Shown here: positions 1 through 8,004 of the stretch, in pieces | How positions within the stretch are numbered: the first letter of the stretch is position 1 | Layout of the letters: each line of letters opens with the position of its first letter | Source: an uncultured Ignavibacteria bacterium | GTDB taxonomy: Bacteria > Bacteroidota > Ignavibacteria > Kapaibacteriales > UBA961 | Length of the DNA stretch: 8,067 nt | Assembly (NCBI GenBank): GCA_937868245.1 | Contig: CALMMI010000337.1 | Coordinates: 1-8,067, forward strand | Direction of reading: 5' to 3' | The notes under the pieces: model-generated | Told to the model about the DNA's origin: nothing | The model's input: the letters and a program-made list of their open reading frames with translations, nothing else | The model's database searches: none | Program-made: the position numbers and the translations under genes

Positions 1-3000
1 TTACCGTTTGATTGTTGTGGGAGATCTGTAATTAAACAGTTTAAAGATTGAACTACTGATACAAACTTTACAATCAACGTGTCATAACCAAGTTGAACTT
101 TCCATGATTGAATATCGGAAGGGGTATGTAATGATATTTGGAACTGCTGACCGGGAGTAATGAAAACTCTTGACGGATTCAGGGAAAATACACGTTCTTG
201 TTTTGGTTGAACAGTTACTATTACAGTATCAACAGAGGTGCAACCTGTTTCGTTGTTTACGGTTAGAATGTACCTTGTCGTTTCTTTGGGTGATGCTGAC
301 GGGTGGGAAATGTTTGGATTGTCTAATCCCTCAATCGGTTGCCATTTATAGGTTTCTCCAAACTCAGGAATTACCCCAAGATACGTTGTTTCACCCACAC
401 ACAGAAAACGATCAGGTCCAGCGAATGCAATCGGGGTAAGCAATGCATGTACGGTTACAAATGCTGAATCAATGCATAATCCGTTAGAAACTACTACTTT
501 GTATGTAGTCTTTAAATTTGGAGTACAGATTGGATTGGGAATATCAGGGTTGTCTAACCCTGTACTTGGATACCATTTATAGGTGTTGCCACCGCTTGCT
601 GTTAATTGCACACTCGAACCAATACAAACAGAGGTATCGCTGCTCACGTTAACGCTAAGCAATCCACCCGAAATTACAACAGTATCAAAGGTGCTGCATC
701 CCGAGCTATTGGTTACGGTAAGAATATACTGAGTTTCAATACCCGGGCTTGCCATTGGATTTGCTATATTCGAGTCGTCAAGTCCTTCTTGCGGTTGCCA
801 AGTATAAGAATATCCCGGCTGAGGGGACATACCGAGTTGTATTTTTTCTCCAGTGCATGATGATTGATCTAGCCCTGCATTAGCAATTGGTAGGGGATTG
901 ACTGTAATTAACACTGAGGCAGAATCTTTACATGCTCCGCTTGAAACAACAACTTTATATCTGGTAGTAGAACCTGGCGATGCAATCGGATTTTCGATGT
1001 TCGCGTTGTCCAACCCATCAGCAGGAGACCACGAATACTCACTACCACCGCTTGCCAAAAGCTGAATACCTGAACCATCACAAACAGCGGTATCATTCGT
1101 TGCAACAGCAGTTAGGGTGTTTACCATAGTTACAAAAACTGTGTCATAACCCATGCATCCTTCGGTATTTGTAACTTTCAGGATATATTGAGTAGCAGAG
1201 TCGGGAGATACAGTTGGGTTTGCTTTTGTTCCATCATCTAAATAGGTTGACGGTTGCCATTGATAACTATATCCGGCTTCGGGTACTGTTCCGATTTGTG
1301 TTTTTGCTCCTTTACAAACTGTTTTATCTGCTCCTGCATTTACTTTTAAGTTCTTTATGGATACCATTACCGTATCTTTAGCAATACAGCCTAAAGTATT
1401 AGTTGCCGTTACAATATATTGTGTTGATTTGAGCGGGATACAAACCGGGTTTGCCTTCGTAGGGTCGTCAAGGTACGTTGTTGGAAACCATGAATATGTT
1501 ATGCCGTTTTCCGGTGCTGAGCCTAGTTCTGTTTTCGACCCGGGGCATACTATTTTATCCGTTCCGGCATGTACAAGGAAGGCAGGAGCAACATTTACAG
1601 TTACAAATGCTGAATCAATACAATCTCCTGACGTTACAATAACACGGTATTTAGTTGTTACCAAAGGTGATGCTATCGGATTTGCTATCCTTGGATTACT
1701 CAATCGTGTTTGAGGATACCATGAATACACTTTTCCACCCCCTGCAACCAGTTGGGTTGATGAACCCTTGCAAATCGTAATATCTTTTGATACTGTGATT
1801 TTATTGGCTACTGATACAAGAACCGATGCGTTTCCAAAACACCCGTCACGAGTTACTGTAAGGTAATATCGTGTTGTTGCCATAGGGGATGCAATTGGAT
1901 TTGATAGTAAAGGATTGTTCAATCCATCAGTAGGACTCCATGAATATGTCTCGCCATGCTTTGCAGTATCGCCAATTTGAACGCTTGTATTCGGACAAAC
2001 AATTTGGTCTTTTCCTGCATTTACAATGAATTTTGGAGTTACATTCACTATAACAAAAGCTGAGTCAACACATAAACCATTTGTGACTGTTACGGTGAAT
2101 CGAGTGGTTGTTTTTGGGGATGCAATTGGGTTTGCAATTGTACTGTCGCTCAAATACTTAGCGGGAGACCACGACAATTTACCCTCTGCCGCAACGAGCA
2201 ACTGAACACTTTCCCCTTCGCAGATGGTTTCGACAGGTGCTATTCTAGGTTTCTGAGCAATTTTAATGTAAACAGATGAAAAAGATTCACATTCACCTGA
2301 AAGTATTTTTAAAGTATATTCAGTTGTTGTACTTGGGCTTGCAATAGGACTGGAACTGTTAGGTCTGTCTAAACCGTCAGCTGGTATCCATGAATATGTA
2401 TAACCTTGTACACCCGGTCGCCCTATCTTTATACTTGCACCTGCACATATTGTTACTGTATCAACAGTAAGATTGCAATCTAAGTATAAACAATGCTTGC
2501 CAAAGGTATAATCCATAAAGTTAGGTAAACCTGCCTGGCAAGCGGTATATAATTTTACAGCACTGTCTCTGTAACTACATGCAATTCCCCTGATATTGGG
2601 ATTATCTATGGATTCAAGATATTTTCTATTGAAAGATGCTATATACAATTTACCATCCGGGCCTAATTGTAAAGCTGTAGGTATTGGTAAGGGAAGAATT
2701 CTGTGTGTGGTAACTAAATATTCAGAATTAACAATGTCAGTTTGAGTGTCTAGGGTTAAATCATATTGATAAACCATCGACGAATCAATACTCATATCCT
2801 TACGATTGTATCCCGATGCATAGAGCTTTGAGTTGTCGGGTGAAAATGAAACCCCATAATAAGATTTAATATTTGTAACATTTCCGAGTTGTAAGTAATT
2901 TGTTGCATATCCTGTTGCTCTGTCAAAATCAAAAAGTCCGAGAAAAGAATCTGCAAGATAACTTGCAACTGCCAACTTTAGCCCGTTCGGTGAAAACTTC

Positions 3001-3632
3001 ATATAGCCTACACTATGGCGTGTATCCGGTGCATAGTATGGTGATATAGCCGGTTTTGGATTCACTCCTTCTACAGTAACGTGAAAAGAATAGATAGAAT
3101 TCATTACGTTGTCGTGAGTTACAACCCAATAGCCGGATTCGTCACAATCTAAAGTTCCGGTTAATTTTTCAGATATACCTGTGTATAATAATGCATTTTT
3201 AATGAGTATCGTAAATGATTGATTAGCAATGCTGACTAAGGAGTAATATAATCCAGCATTTTTTGGAATGTTTGGGACCAATGCAGGTACTGTAAAAATA
3301 TAGTATTGCAATGAATCGGCGGGATTAGGAACTATTAACGCAGTTTGAGTGCCTGATGTATGTCCTAGCAAACCACTTGCAACAACAACATGGTTCCCAT
3401 TCCAAACTGTAACTCCATCAGTATAGAAAAGTAGTTTCCCTGTTGTTTTATCCGAAACTGCGGCAGAACCTTCACTGGAATTTACACCACTTGTTATTAG
3501 TTTAACGGGAACACCGCTCTCGAAACTAATACCTGAATTGTCACCAAAAAACCAGTTGTCCGCTTCATGCTGGGCAAAAAGAGAGGTAATATTCAAGCAC
3601 AAAAGAATGAGAAGTAGTAGAGCGGTTTTCAC
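1..3632 (-). CDS. T9SS-type multidomain repeat surface protein, paralog A (3' end beyond window)
   Basis: I read this frame by hand from 3632 to the left edge and found no stop or frameshift; 1210 codons are visible. The GTG at 3632-3630 is chosen because an in-frame stop lies 10 codons upstream, no in-frame ATG or TTG lies between, and the protein then aligns without gap to its neighbour. Residues 1-21 are a signal peptide (MKTALLLL...FAQ) followed by HEADNWFFGD. Residues about 22-390 form an N-terminal domain shared by many Bacteroidota secreted proteins (GKLLFYTDGVTVWNGNH, TQTALIVPNP, FSPDNSKLYASG, LGPDGKLYI), probably propeller-like. Residues 391-1142 are ten PKD/Ig-like repeats. From about 1144 a cohesin-like domain begins (FSLNPSRVFITPGQQF, WKVQLGYD) and is cut by the window edge. 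By alignment with paralog B about 147 codons are missing, which should include the rest of the cohesin-like domain and a T9SS sorting tail. Likely exported and surface-attached or released; no catalytic motif seen, and the exact role is unknown. Confidence 0.93.
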   Translation of the reverse strand, partial: MKTALLLLILLCLNITSLFAQHEADNWFFGDNSGISFESGVPVKLITSGVNSSEGSAAVSDKTTGKLLFYTDGVTVWNGNHVVVASGLLGHTSGTQTALIVPNPADSLQYYIFTVPALVPNIPKNAGLYYSLVSIANQSFTILIKNALLYTGISEKLTGTLDCDESGYWVVTHDNVMNSIYSFHVTVEGVNPKPAISPYYAPDTRHSVGYMKFSPNGLKLAVASYLADSFLGLFDFDRATGYATNYLQLGNVTNIKSYYGVSFSPDNSKLYASGYNRKDMSIDSSMVYQYDLTLDTQTDIVNSEYLVTTHRILPLPIPTALQLGPDGKLYIASFNRKYLESIDNPNIRGIACSYRDSAVKLYTACQAGLPNFMDYTFGKHCLYLDCNLTVDTVTICAGASIKIGRPGVQGYTYSWIPADGLDRPNSSSPIASPSTTTEYTLKILSGECESFSSVYIKIAQKPRIAPVETICEGESVQLLVAAEGKLSWSPAKYLSDSTIANPIASPKTTTRFTVTVTNGLCVDSAFVIVNVTPKFIVNAGKDQIVCPNTSVQIGDTAKHGETYSWSPTDGLNNPLLSNPIASPMATTRYYLTVTRDGCFGNASVLVSVANKITVSKDITICKGSSTQLVAGGGKVYSWYPQTRLSNPRIANPIASPLVTTKYRVIVTSGDCIDSAFVTVNVAPAFLVHAGTDKIVCPGSKTELGSAPENGITYSWFPTTYLDDPTKANPVCIPLKSTQYIVTATNTLGCIAKDTVMVSIKNLKVNAGADKTVCKGAKTQIGTVPEAGYSYQWQPSTYLDDGTKANPTVSPDSATQYILKVTNTEGCMGYDTVFVTMVNTLTAVATNDTAVCDGSGIQLLASGGSEYSWSPADGLDNANIENPIASPGSTTRYKVVVSSGACKDSASVLITVNPLPIANAGLDQSSCTGEKIQLGMSPQPGYSYTWQPQEGLDDSNIANPMASPGIETQYILTVTNSSGCSTFDTVVISGGLLSVNVSSDTSVCIGSSVQLTASGGNTYKWYPSTGLDNPDIPNPICTPNLKTTYKVVVSNGLCIDSAFVTVHALLTPIAFAGPDRFLCVGETTYLGVIPEFGETYKWQPIEGLDNPNISHPSASPKETTRYILTVNNETGCTSVDTVIVTVQPKQERVFSLNPSRVFITPGQQFQISLHTPSDIQSWKVQLGYDTLIVKFVSVVQSLNCLITDLPQQSNG
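207..2462 (-). repeat. Ten tandem PKD/Ig-like repeats encoded in paralog A
   Basis: The segment encodes residues 391-1142 as ten degenerate units of about 75 aa. The shared pattern is [VTI]CxG...[IL]xL or IG, then YxWxPxxGL, NPxxxP, TTxY, GxC and a closing VxVxV strand. Two subtypes are visible. Type I has AGxDxxxCxG, ...G.TYSW and GCxxxDTV (repeats 3, 5, 6, 8, 10, and more loosely 1; repeat 3 ends GCFGNAS instead). Type II has CxGxxxQLxAxGG and GxCxDSA (repeats 2, 4, 7, 9; repeat 2 lacks the GG). The units are diverged at protein and DNA level, so this is an old array rather than a recent expansion. The fold is inferred from the aromatic/proline and strand pattern; it could be assigned to PKD-like or Ig-like families. 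Confidence 0.85.
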
Positions 3633-3801
3633 GTAAATGATTGTAAAAATTGTACTCTCAGTTAATTAACGGAAGGAGAGTTTGTTGCCTTAACTATTTT
3701 AATACAAAGGAATTGTTGCGTAAGTTTAATCTGATAGGAAACGTAAATCTAAAAATTATGCAAAAGAATTGATTGTAAATTACTTGTGCTGAAATGTAAG
3801 A
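3633..3801. other. Intergenic spacer between paralogs B and A
   Basis: This 169-bp AT-rich stretch lies between the stop codon of B (3804-3802) and the GTG of A (3632). It is long for directly coupled translation, so A may have its own promoter or be read through from B; no convincing Bacteroidota-type promoter pair (TTTG / TAnnTTTG with normal spacing) was found. No strong GC-rich hairpin plus U-tract follows the B stop. Its notable contents are the inverted repeat at 3654-3681 and a 10-base direct repeat (TGATTGTAAA) at 3638-3647 and 3770-3779. Confidence 0.7.
3654..3681 (-). promoter_or_regulatory. Inverted repeat just upstream of the paralog A start
   Basis: Perfect 6-base arms ACTCTC (3654-3659) and GAGAGT (3676-3681) enclose a 16-base loop that itself contains the 10-base palindrome GTTAATTAAC (3661-3670). 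In the mRNA sense the element ends 21 bases before the GTG, and five U residues follow a few bases after the distal arm. It could be an operator, a leader hairpin or a weak attenuator. The stem is short and AT-rich in its centre, so chance is not excluded. Confidence 0.3.
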
Positions 3802-6800
3802 TTACTTAACGATAAACACTTTCAAAACATCTTCGAACATCCCCGAGTTCATCCGGCAGAAATACACTCCTGTCGGCAAATTAAAATCCAAGGAATATTC
3901 TCCTGCATCCAGATTCCCGTCTATCAATACCTCTTTCAATGCTCCGATGTAATCATACAGTTCAAGCCGGACTTTGCCCGGCAACCCAACTCCGATATTT
4001 ATTCCATTTTCTTTGTTCAACAGATAATAATTTTTACCGGTACTTCCTACAGTTCGGAGTATCCGTCCGCAGAATGGACTAAGAATAAGTGTATTGCCCT
4101 GTGAGATTAAATTTTCGCAGGGCTGTAAGGCAGAAGTATCTGCTGTTATTTTGATATCAAATGTTGTATCGGAACTTTGGGGTAAAAATGTATTGAAAAT
4201 TAACGTTACCTCACCATTGCCGCCTGTTCCGCTTAATGAAAGTTTTCCATTAGATTCTTTCGGATTATCAACCTTAACACCGTTTGTTGTTTGATTAACC
4301 GAATCGAAACTAATAACTAAATTATCGTACTCAAGTTGTATCTTCCACCATTGAACCCCTACAGGAACACTCAACGATTCTCTGAACGGCTGACCAGGAA
4401 CAATTGTAATTGATGAAGGATTTAGTGTAAAAAGTCGTTCGTTTGAAGGATTAACACTTATATAGACAGTATCCTTACTCTCGCAACCAAATTGATTTGT
4501 AACATTCAAAATATACCGGGTTGCAATTGAAGGACTTGCAATGGGTTGGGCTGAATTTGGGTTGGATAATCCGGCAGTAGGCGACCACGAATATGTATTA
4601 CCTGTTTCTTCGGGAGCTCCAATCATCCTTTGCTCTCTCGGGCATATATTTTGGTCAGCTCCGGCGTTTGCAGTGGGGAATGGAGCTATACCAACCGTAA
4701 CAAACACAGTATCTATACATAACCCAATGGAAACCACAACCATATATTGCATTTCAGTATTCGGAGTGCAAATAGGATTTGCAATATTAGGATTGCTTAA
4801 CCCTTCACTTGGAAACCACAGGTAGTTTGTTCCACCTTTTGCCGTTAATTGAATACTTGAACCCAAACAAACAGCTGTATCATTCGTTACGGTTGCAATA
4901 ATATTTCCTCCTGAAACTGTTACTGAGTCTTTAGCACTGCATCCGGTACTATTTGTAACGGTAAGGATATATTCAGTTGTTTCGAGCGGTGTCACAATCG
5001 GCTTTGATTTATTGGGGTCGTCCAATCCTGTGACAGGTTGCCAGCTATATGTATAACCGGATATAGGTTCTGTACCGAGGTGCAGAATATCACCGTTGCA
5101 GGTTGATAAATCAGGACCTGCATTTGCTAACGGCAATGGATTAACGGTAATGTTTACCATTGCAGAATCATGACAGTCACCACTACTTACAAAAACAGTG
5201 TACCGTACCGTGCTATTAAGAATAGCGATCGGATTTTCAATATTCGGGTTATCCAATCCTGTTGGAGGATACCATCTATATTCACTACCCCCGCTTGCTG
5301 TGAGCCGGATTGCTGTACCTTCACAAACAGAGGTGTCGTTAGTTATCTTGGCAACTAAGTTATTTCCTACGTTTACAATTACGGTATCATAACCCACACA
5401 ACCTTGGGAATTAACAGATTTTAATATATATTTTGTTGTTGCGATAGGTGTGACAATAGGATTTGATTTTGTTGAATCATCTAAAAAGGTTGATGGCTGC
5501 CAAAGATAAGTAGTGCCCGGTTCAGCAGGTGCGCCGATTTGGGTTTTTGCACCCGTACAAACTGTTTTATCGGTACCGCCGTTTGCAGGTAAATTTTGGA
5601 TTGTAACAACTACCGTATCACGACCTATACAACCATTTGTATTGGTAGCAGTTAAAATGTACTTGGTTGTTGCTTTAGGGGAGCAAATTGGGTTAGGTTT
5701 TGTCGGGTCGTCAAGTCCGGTTTCCGGTTGCCACGAATAGGTAAAGTCAGTTTCTGCAGGAGCACCGAGTTCTACCGAACCACCGGTGCAAGTTGCTTTG
5801 TCAATCCCAGCATTAGGACGAAAAGAAGGATATATATTTACCGTAACAAACGCAGAATCAATACAACTACCGTTCGATATTCGTACGCGATATTTTGTGG
5901 TAACATTTGGTGTTGCAACAGGATTGGCAATCCTCGGGTTACTTAGCCCTGTACTTGGTGACCATGAATATACTTTCCCTCCGCTCGCCGAAAGTTGAAC
6001 GGGTGTACCTTTGCATACAGTTACATCTTTAGAAACGACAGCTTTAACATTAATTACAGTTACAAGTACCGTATCGTATGCATAACATTCTTCGAATTTG
6101 GTCTGAAGAATGTAGCGAGTTGTTCCCTTGGGAGTAGCGATAGGATTAGGAATCGTAGTATTGTTCAAGCCGTCGGGTGGTATCCAAAAGTACGTTTGAT
6201 CCGGCTTAGGATCTTCTCCAATTTGAGCACTTTCACCCAAGCATACCGTTTTATCTTCACCCGCATACGTTGTGAAGCCCGGCATTACCGTAACATCAGT
6301 AAATGCGGAATCAATACATTCACCTTTAGTAACAATCACCTTATATCTCGTTGTAACTTTCGGACGTGCAATAGGGTTTTGAATTTTGGTACTGCTTAGT
6401 CCTTCGGATGGAGACCATAAATATGTATCTCCTTTTGTTACAGACAGTTCAATTTCTGTACCCGGGCAAACCGGTCCTACGGAAGTACTTTGCGGCTTTT
6501 CCAATTCCGATACCCTGACTACATATTTTAAAATACGCTGGCAACCAAATTCAGATTGAATTCGAAGTATATATTCAGTGTCCTTTGTTGGTGTTGCTAT
6601 GGGGTTGGAAATATTGGGGTTGTCGAGCCCTTCTGCCGGAGACCAAACATAGGTATAACCCGTTACAGGGTCAGCACCAATTTTTTTACTGCTTCCTAAG
6701 CAAAACTTTATGGTATCACTTACAAATTCATTTAAATTCTCGTCGTATTTATGATCACCGAATAGGTAATCCATAAAATTGGTCAAATTACGCCCGCAAT

Positions 6801-7896
6801 TTCGCTGAAATAGAAATACACTGTCTTTATAGTCGCAATCGGTTCCCATTAAATTAGGGCTGTTAATTACATCAATAACCTGAAGGTTTCCCGATACTAT
6901 ATATATTTTCCCGTCCGGTGCCAATTGCATACCTGAATTAGTAAATGCAATGTTTTTACGTACATTAAACATTGATTCTGAGTTACGTATTTCAGCAGGA
7001 GTAGCCAGGCTTACATCGTACTCGAATAGAGCACAAAAATATGGTGGTGAATTAACTGATGTTTTACCCAGCGCAAAAAGCTTTGAATTATCAGGAGAGA
7101 AGGAGACCCCATAAAACAAATTGTTGTTTGCAGGTGTTCCGAGTAAATTATAATTAGTGAGTGCTCCTGTGCTTCGATCAAAATCAAATAGTGCCAGAAA
7201 AGATCTGGCGCGCGGACTGGCAATTGCAAGTTTGGAACCCTTTGGATTTAGTTTGATACATCCTTGTGTATGGTCAATCGGAGGTTCATTGTACGTGGAA
7301 ATAACCGGTGTCGGGTCAACACCCTTAGTAGAAATATGGTAGGAATAAAAAATACTTTTATTCACACTATGGGCAATTACCCAGTATCCGGTTTCAGTAC
7401 AATCTAATGTTCCTGTTAGTTTTTCGGAAACCTGTGTGGCGAGAACTTGATTCTTAACTATCATGTCGCAATTTGGATTTGCGACACTTATCAAAGAATA
7501 AAACATGTTGTTTGTTGTTGGAGTGGTGCCACTTGTTAGGTCAGGAACAGTAAAAATATAATACTCTAAACTGTTTGCAGGATTTGGTACTATCAATGCA
7601 CTTTGAGTTCCTGATGACCCACCCATCAAACCGGTTCCATTTACAACAATAGTATGACTTCCATTCCAAACAGTAACACCATCGGTATAAAAAAGTAACT
7701 TGCCCGTTATTTTATCTGAAACAACAGCACAAGCTTCCGCAGTATTGATTTGTCCGTCATTAATAATTGCAGGAGCACCATTCTTGAAACTCATACCATT
7801 ACGAACTCCAAAATACCAAATATCTGCCTCGTGCTGAGCAAAAACTGACGTTGAAATTAAACACAAAAACAAACCAAACAGTAGAGTAGTTCTCAT
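3802..7896 (-). CDS. T9SS-exported multidomain repeat surface protein, paralog B (complete)
   Basis: A complete 1364-residue protein. The ATG at 7896 is preferred over the in-frame ATG at 7923. It puts the signal peptide (MRTTLLFGLFLCLISTSVFAQ) at the very N-terminus, gives the same 21-residue leader as paralog A, and has a GAGAAG sequence six bases upstream; the 7923 ATG has GGAAG only one base away. Residues about 22-393 are the N-terminal propeller-like domain (GKLLFYTDGVTVWNG, FSPDNSKLFALG, LAPDGKIYIVSG, NFMDYLFGDH). Residues 394-1149 are ten PKD/Ig-like repeats. Residues about 1152-1275 resemble a cohesin-type beta sandwich (LNPSSITIVPGQPF, WWKIQLEYDNL, GNGEVTLIFNTF). Residues about 1297-1364 match the T9SS type A sorting domain (VRLELYDYIGALKEV, GEYSLDFNLPTGVYFCRM, final KVFIVK). 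The inferred path is Sec export, then outer-membrane passage by T9SS with removal or anchoring of the tail. The role is probably adhesion or surface scaffolding; no enzyme motif is visible and no specific function can be named. Confidence 0.96.
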   Translation of the reverse strand: MRTTLLFGLFLCLISTSVFAQHEADIWYFGVRNGMSFKNGAPAIINDGQINTAEACAVVSDKITGKLLFYTDGVTVWNGSHTIVVNGTGLMGGSSGTQSALIVPNPANSLEYYIFTVPDLTSGTTPTTNNMFYSLISVANPNCDMIVKNQVLATQVSEKLTGTLDCTETGYWVIAHSVNKSIFYSYHISTKGVDPTPVISTYNEPPIDHTQGCIKLNPKGSKLAIASPRARSFLALFDFDRSTGALTNYNLLGTPANNNLFYGVSFSPDNSKLFALGKTSVNSPPYFCALFEYDVSLATPAEIRNSESMFNVRKNIAFTNSGMQLAPDGKIYIVSGNLQVIDVINSPNLMGTDCDYKDSVFLFQRNCGRNLTNFMDYLFGDHKYDENLNEFVSDTIKFCLGSSKKIGADPVTGYTYVWSPAEGLDNPNISNPIATPTKDTEYILRIQSEFGCQRILKYVVRVSELEKPQSTSVGPVCPGTEIELSVTKGDTYLWSPSEGLSSTKIQNPIARPKVTTRYKVIVTKGECIDSAFTDVTVMPGFTTYAGEDKTVCLGESAQIGEDPKPDQTYFWIPPDGLNNTTIPNPIATPKGTTRYILQTKFEECYAYDTVLVTVINVKAVVSKDVTVCKGTPVQLSASGGKVYSWSPSTGLSNPRIANPVATPNVTTKYRVRISNGSCIDSAFVTVNIYPSFRPNAGIDKATCTGGSVELGAPAETDFTYSWQPETGLDDPTKPNPICSPKATTKYILTATNTNGCIGRDTVVVTIQNLPANGGTDKTVCTGAKTQIGAPAEPGTTYLWQPSTFLDDSTKSNPIVTPIATTKYILKSVNSQGCVGYDTVIVNVGNNLVAKITNDTSVCEGTAIRLTASGGSEYRWYPPTGLDNPNIENPIAILNSTVRYTVFVSSGDCHDSAMVNITVNPLPLANAGPDLSTCNGDILHLGTEPISGYTYSWQPVTGLDDPNKSKPIVTPLETTEYILTVTNSTGCSAKDSVTVSGGNIIATVTNDTAVCLGSSIQLTAKGGTNYLWFPSEGLSNPNIANPICTPNTEMQYMVVVSIGLCIDTVFVTVGIAPFPTANAGADQNICPREQRMIGAPEETGNTYSWSPTAGLSNPNSAQPIASPSIATRYILNVTNQFGCESKDTVYISVNPSNERLFTLNPSSITIVPGQPFRESLSVPVGVQWWKIQLEYDNLVISFDSVNQTTNGVKVDNPKESNGKLSLSGTGGNGEVTLIFNTFLPQSSDTTFDIKITADTSALQPCENLISQGNTLILSPFCGRILRTVGSTGKNYYLLNKENGINIGVGLPGKVRLELYDYIGALKEVLIDGNLDAGEYSLDFNLPTGVYFCRMNSGMFEDVLKVFIVK
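4450..6717 (-). repeat. Ten tandem PKD/Ig-like repeats encoded in paralog B
   Basis: The segment encodes residues 394-1149, 756 codons in ten units averaging 75-76 aa. Every unit has an N-terminal Cys (for example VCPG, VCKG, VCTG), a YxW[SQY]P core, an NPI.xP segment, a TTxY-like strand and a second Cys (GECIDSAF, GCVGYDTV). Subtypes alternate in the same order as in paralog A: I, II, I, II, I, I, II, I, II, I. Repeat 4 spans about 5833-6036 and repeat 10 ends at 4450. The DNA copies are well diverged, so homologous slippage between units is probably not active now. The Ig/PKD fold is an inference from pattern. Confidence 0.87.
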
Positions 7897-8004
7897 GGTG
7901 TTCTTCTCATAAAAAAAGGACATTCTTCCAATATATCATTGAAAAAAGTCCTTAAAGGATAAAAGAGAATTTATAATAGTTTTGGGGAAGCATAACTATT
8001 AAGT
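7897..8004. other. Leader region upstream of paralog B
   Basis: This AT-rich stretch lies between the possible end of an upstream gene and the chosen ATG of B. It holds the alternative in-frame ATG at 7923, a possible promoter at 7973-8002 and the GAGAAG ribosome-binding-like sequence shortly before 7896. A short odd palindrome TCCTTAAAGGA followed in the mRNA sense by a run of T is present near 7949-7959, but its stem is too short for a firm terminator call. Confidence 0.5.
7973..8002 (-). promoter_or_regulatory. Possible promoter for paralog B
   Basis: In the mRNA sense TTAATA (8002-7997) and TATTAT (7978-7973) are separated by 18 bases, a sigma70-like arrangement about 77 bases before the ATG at 7896. 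The region is AT-rich, so such matches arise easily, and it does not fit the Bacteroidota TTTG/TAnnTTTG consensus. It is listed only as the best candidate. Confidence 0.18.

Noticed and set aside
170..860. Plus-strand open frames of 84-89 codons
   Set aside because: They lie wholly inside the paralog A coding frame, antisense to its repeats, with no independent protein features. Other plus-strand frames at 1357-1713, 4094-4294, 4541-4825, 5170-6399, 6585-6776 and 7157-7342 are shadows of the same kind.
908..1105. Minus-strand 65-codon open frame inside paralog A
   Set aside because: It is out of frame with the well-supported repeat-coding frame and overlaps repeat 7 completely. The similar minus-strand frame at 7011-7229 in B is rejected for the same reason.
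3638..3779. Ten-base direct repeat TGATTGTAAA at 3638-3647 and 3770-3779
   Set aside because: It was considered as a duplication scar or regulator site. It is short, AT-rich and not found upstream of paralog B, so chance is adequate.
5995..6399. Plus-strand open frame of 134 codons, the longest antisense frame
   Set aside because: It is antisense to repeats 2-4 of paralog B. Its residues are a Ser/Arg/Tyr-rich mirror of the repeat codons with no recognisable domain.
207..6717. CRISPR array or DNA-level tandem repeat
   Set aside because: The periodicity is about 225 bases and visible mainly at protein level; there are no identical short direct repeats with spacers.
7946..7962. Short palindrome TCCTTAAAGGA followed by a T run as a terminator of the upstream gene
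   Set aside because: After allowing a loop only about three base pairs remain, too weak for an intrinsic terminator.
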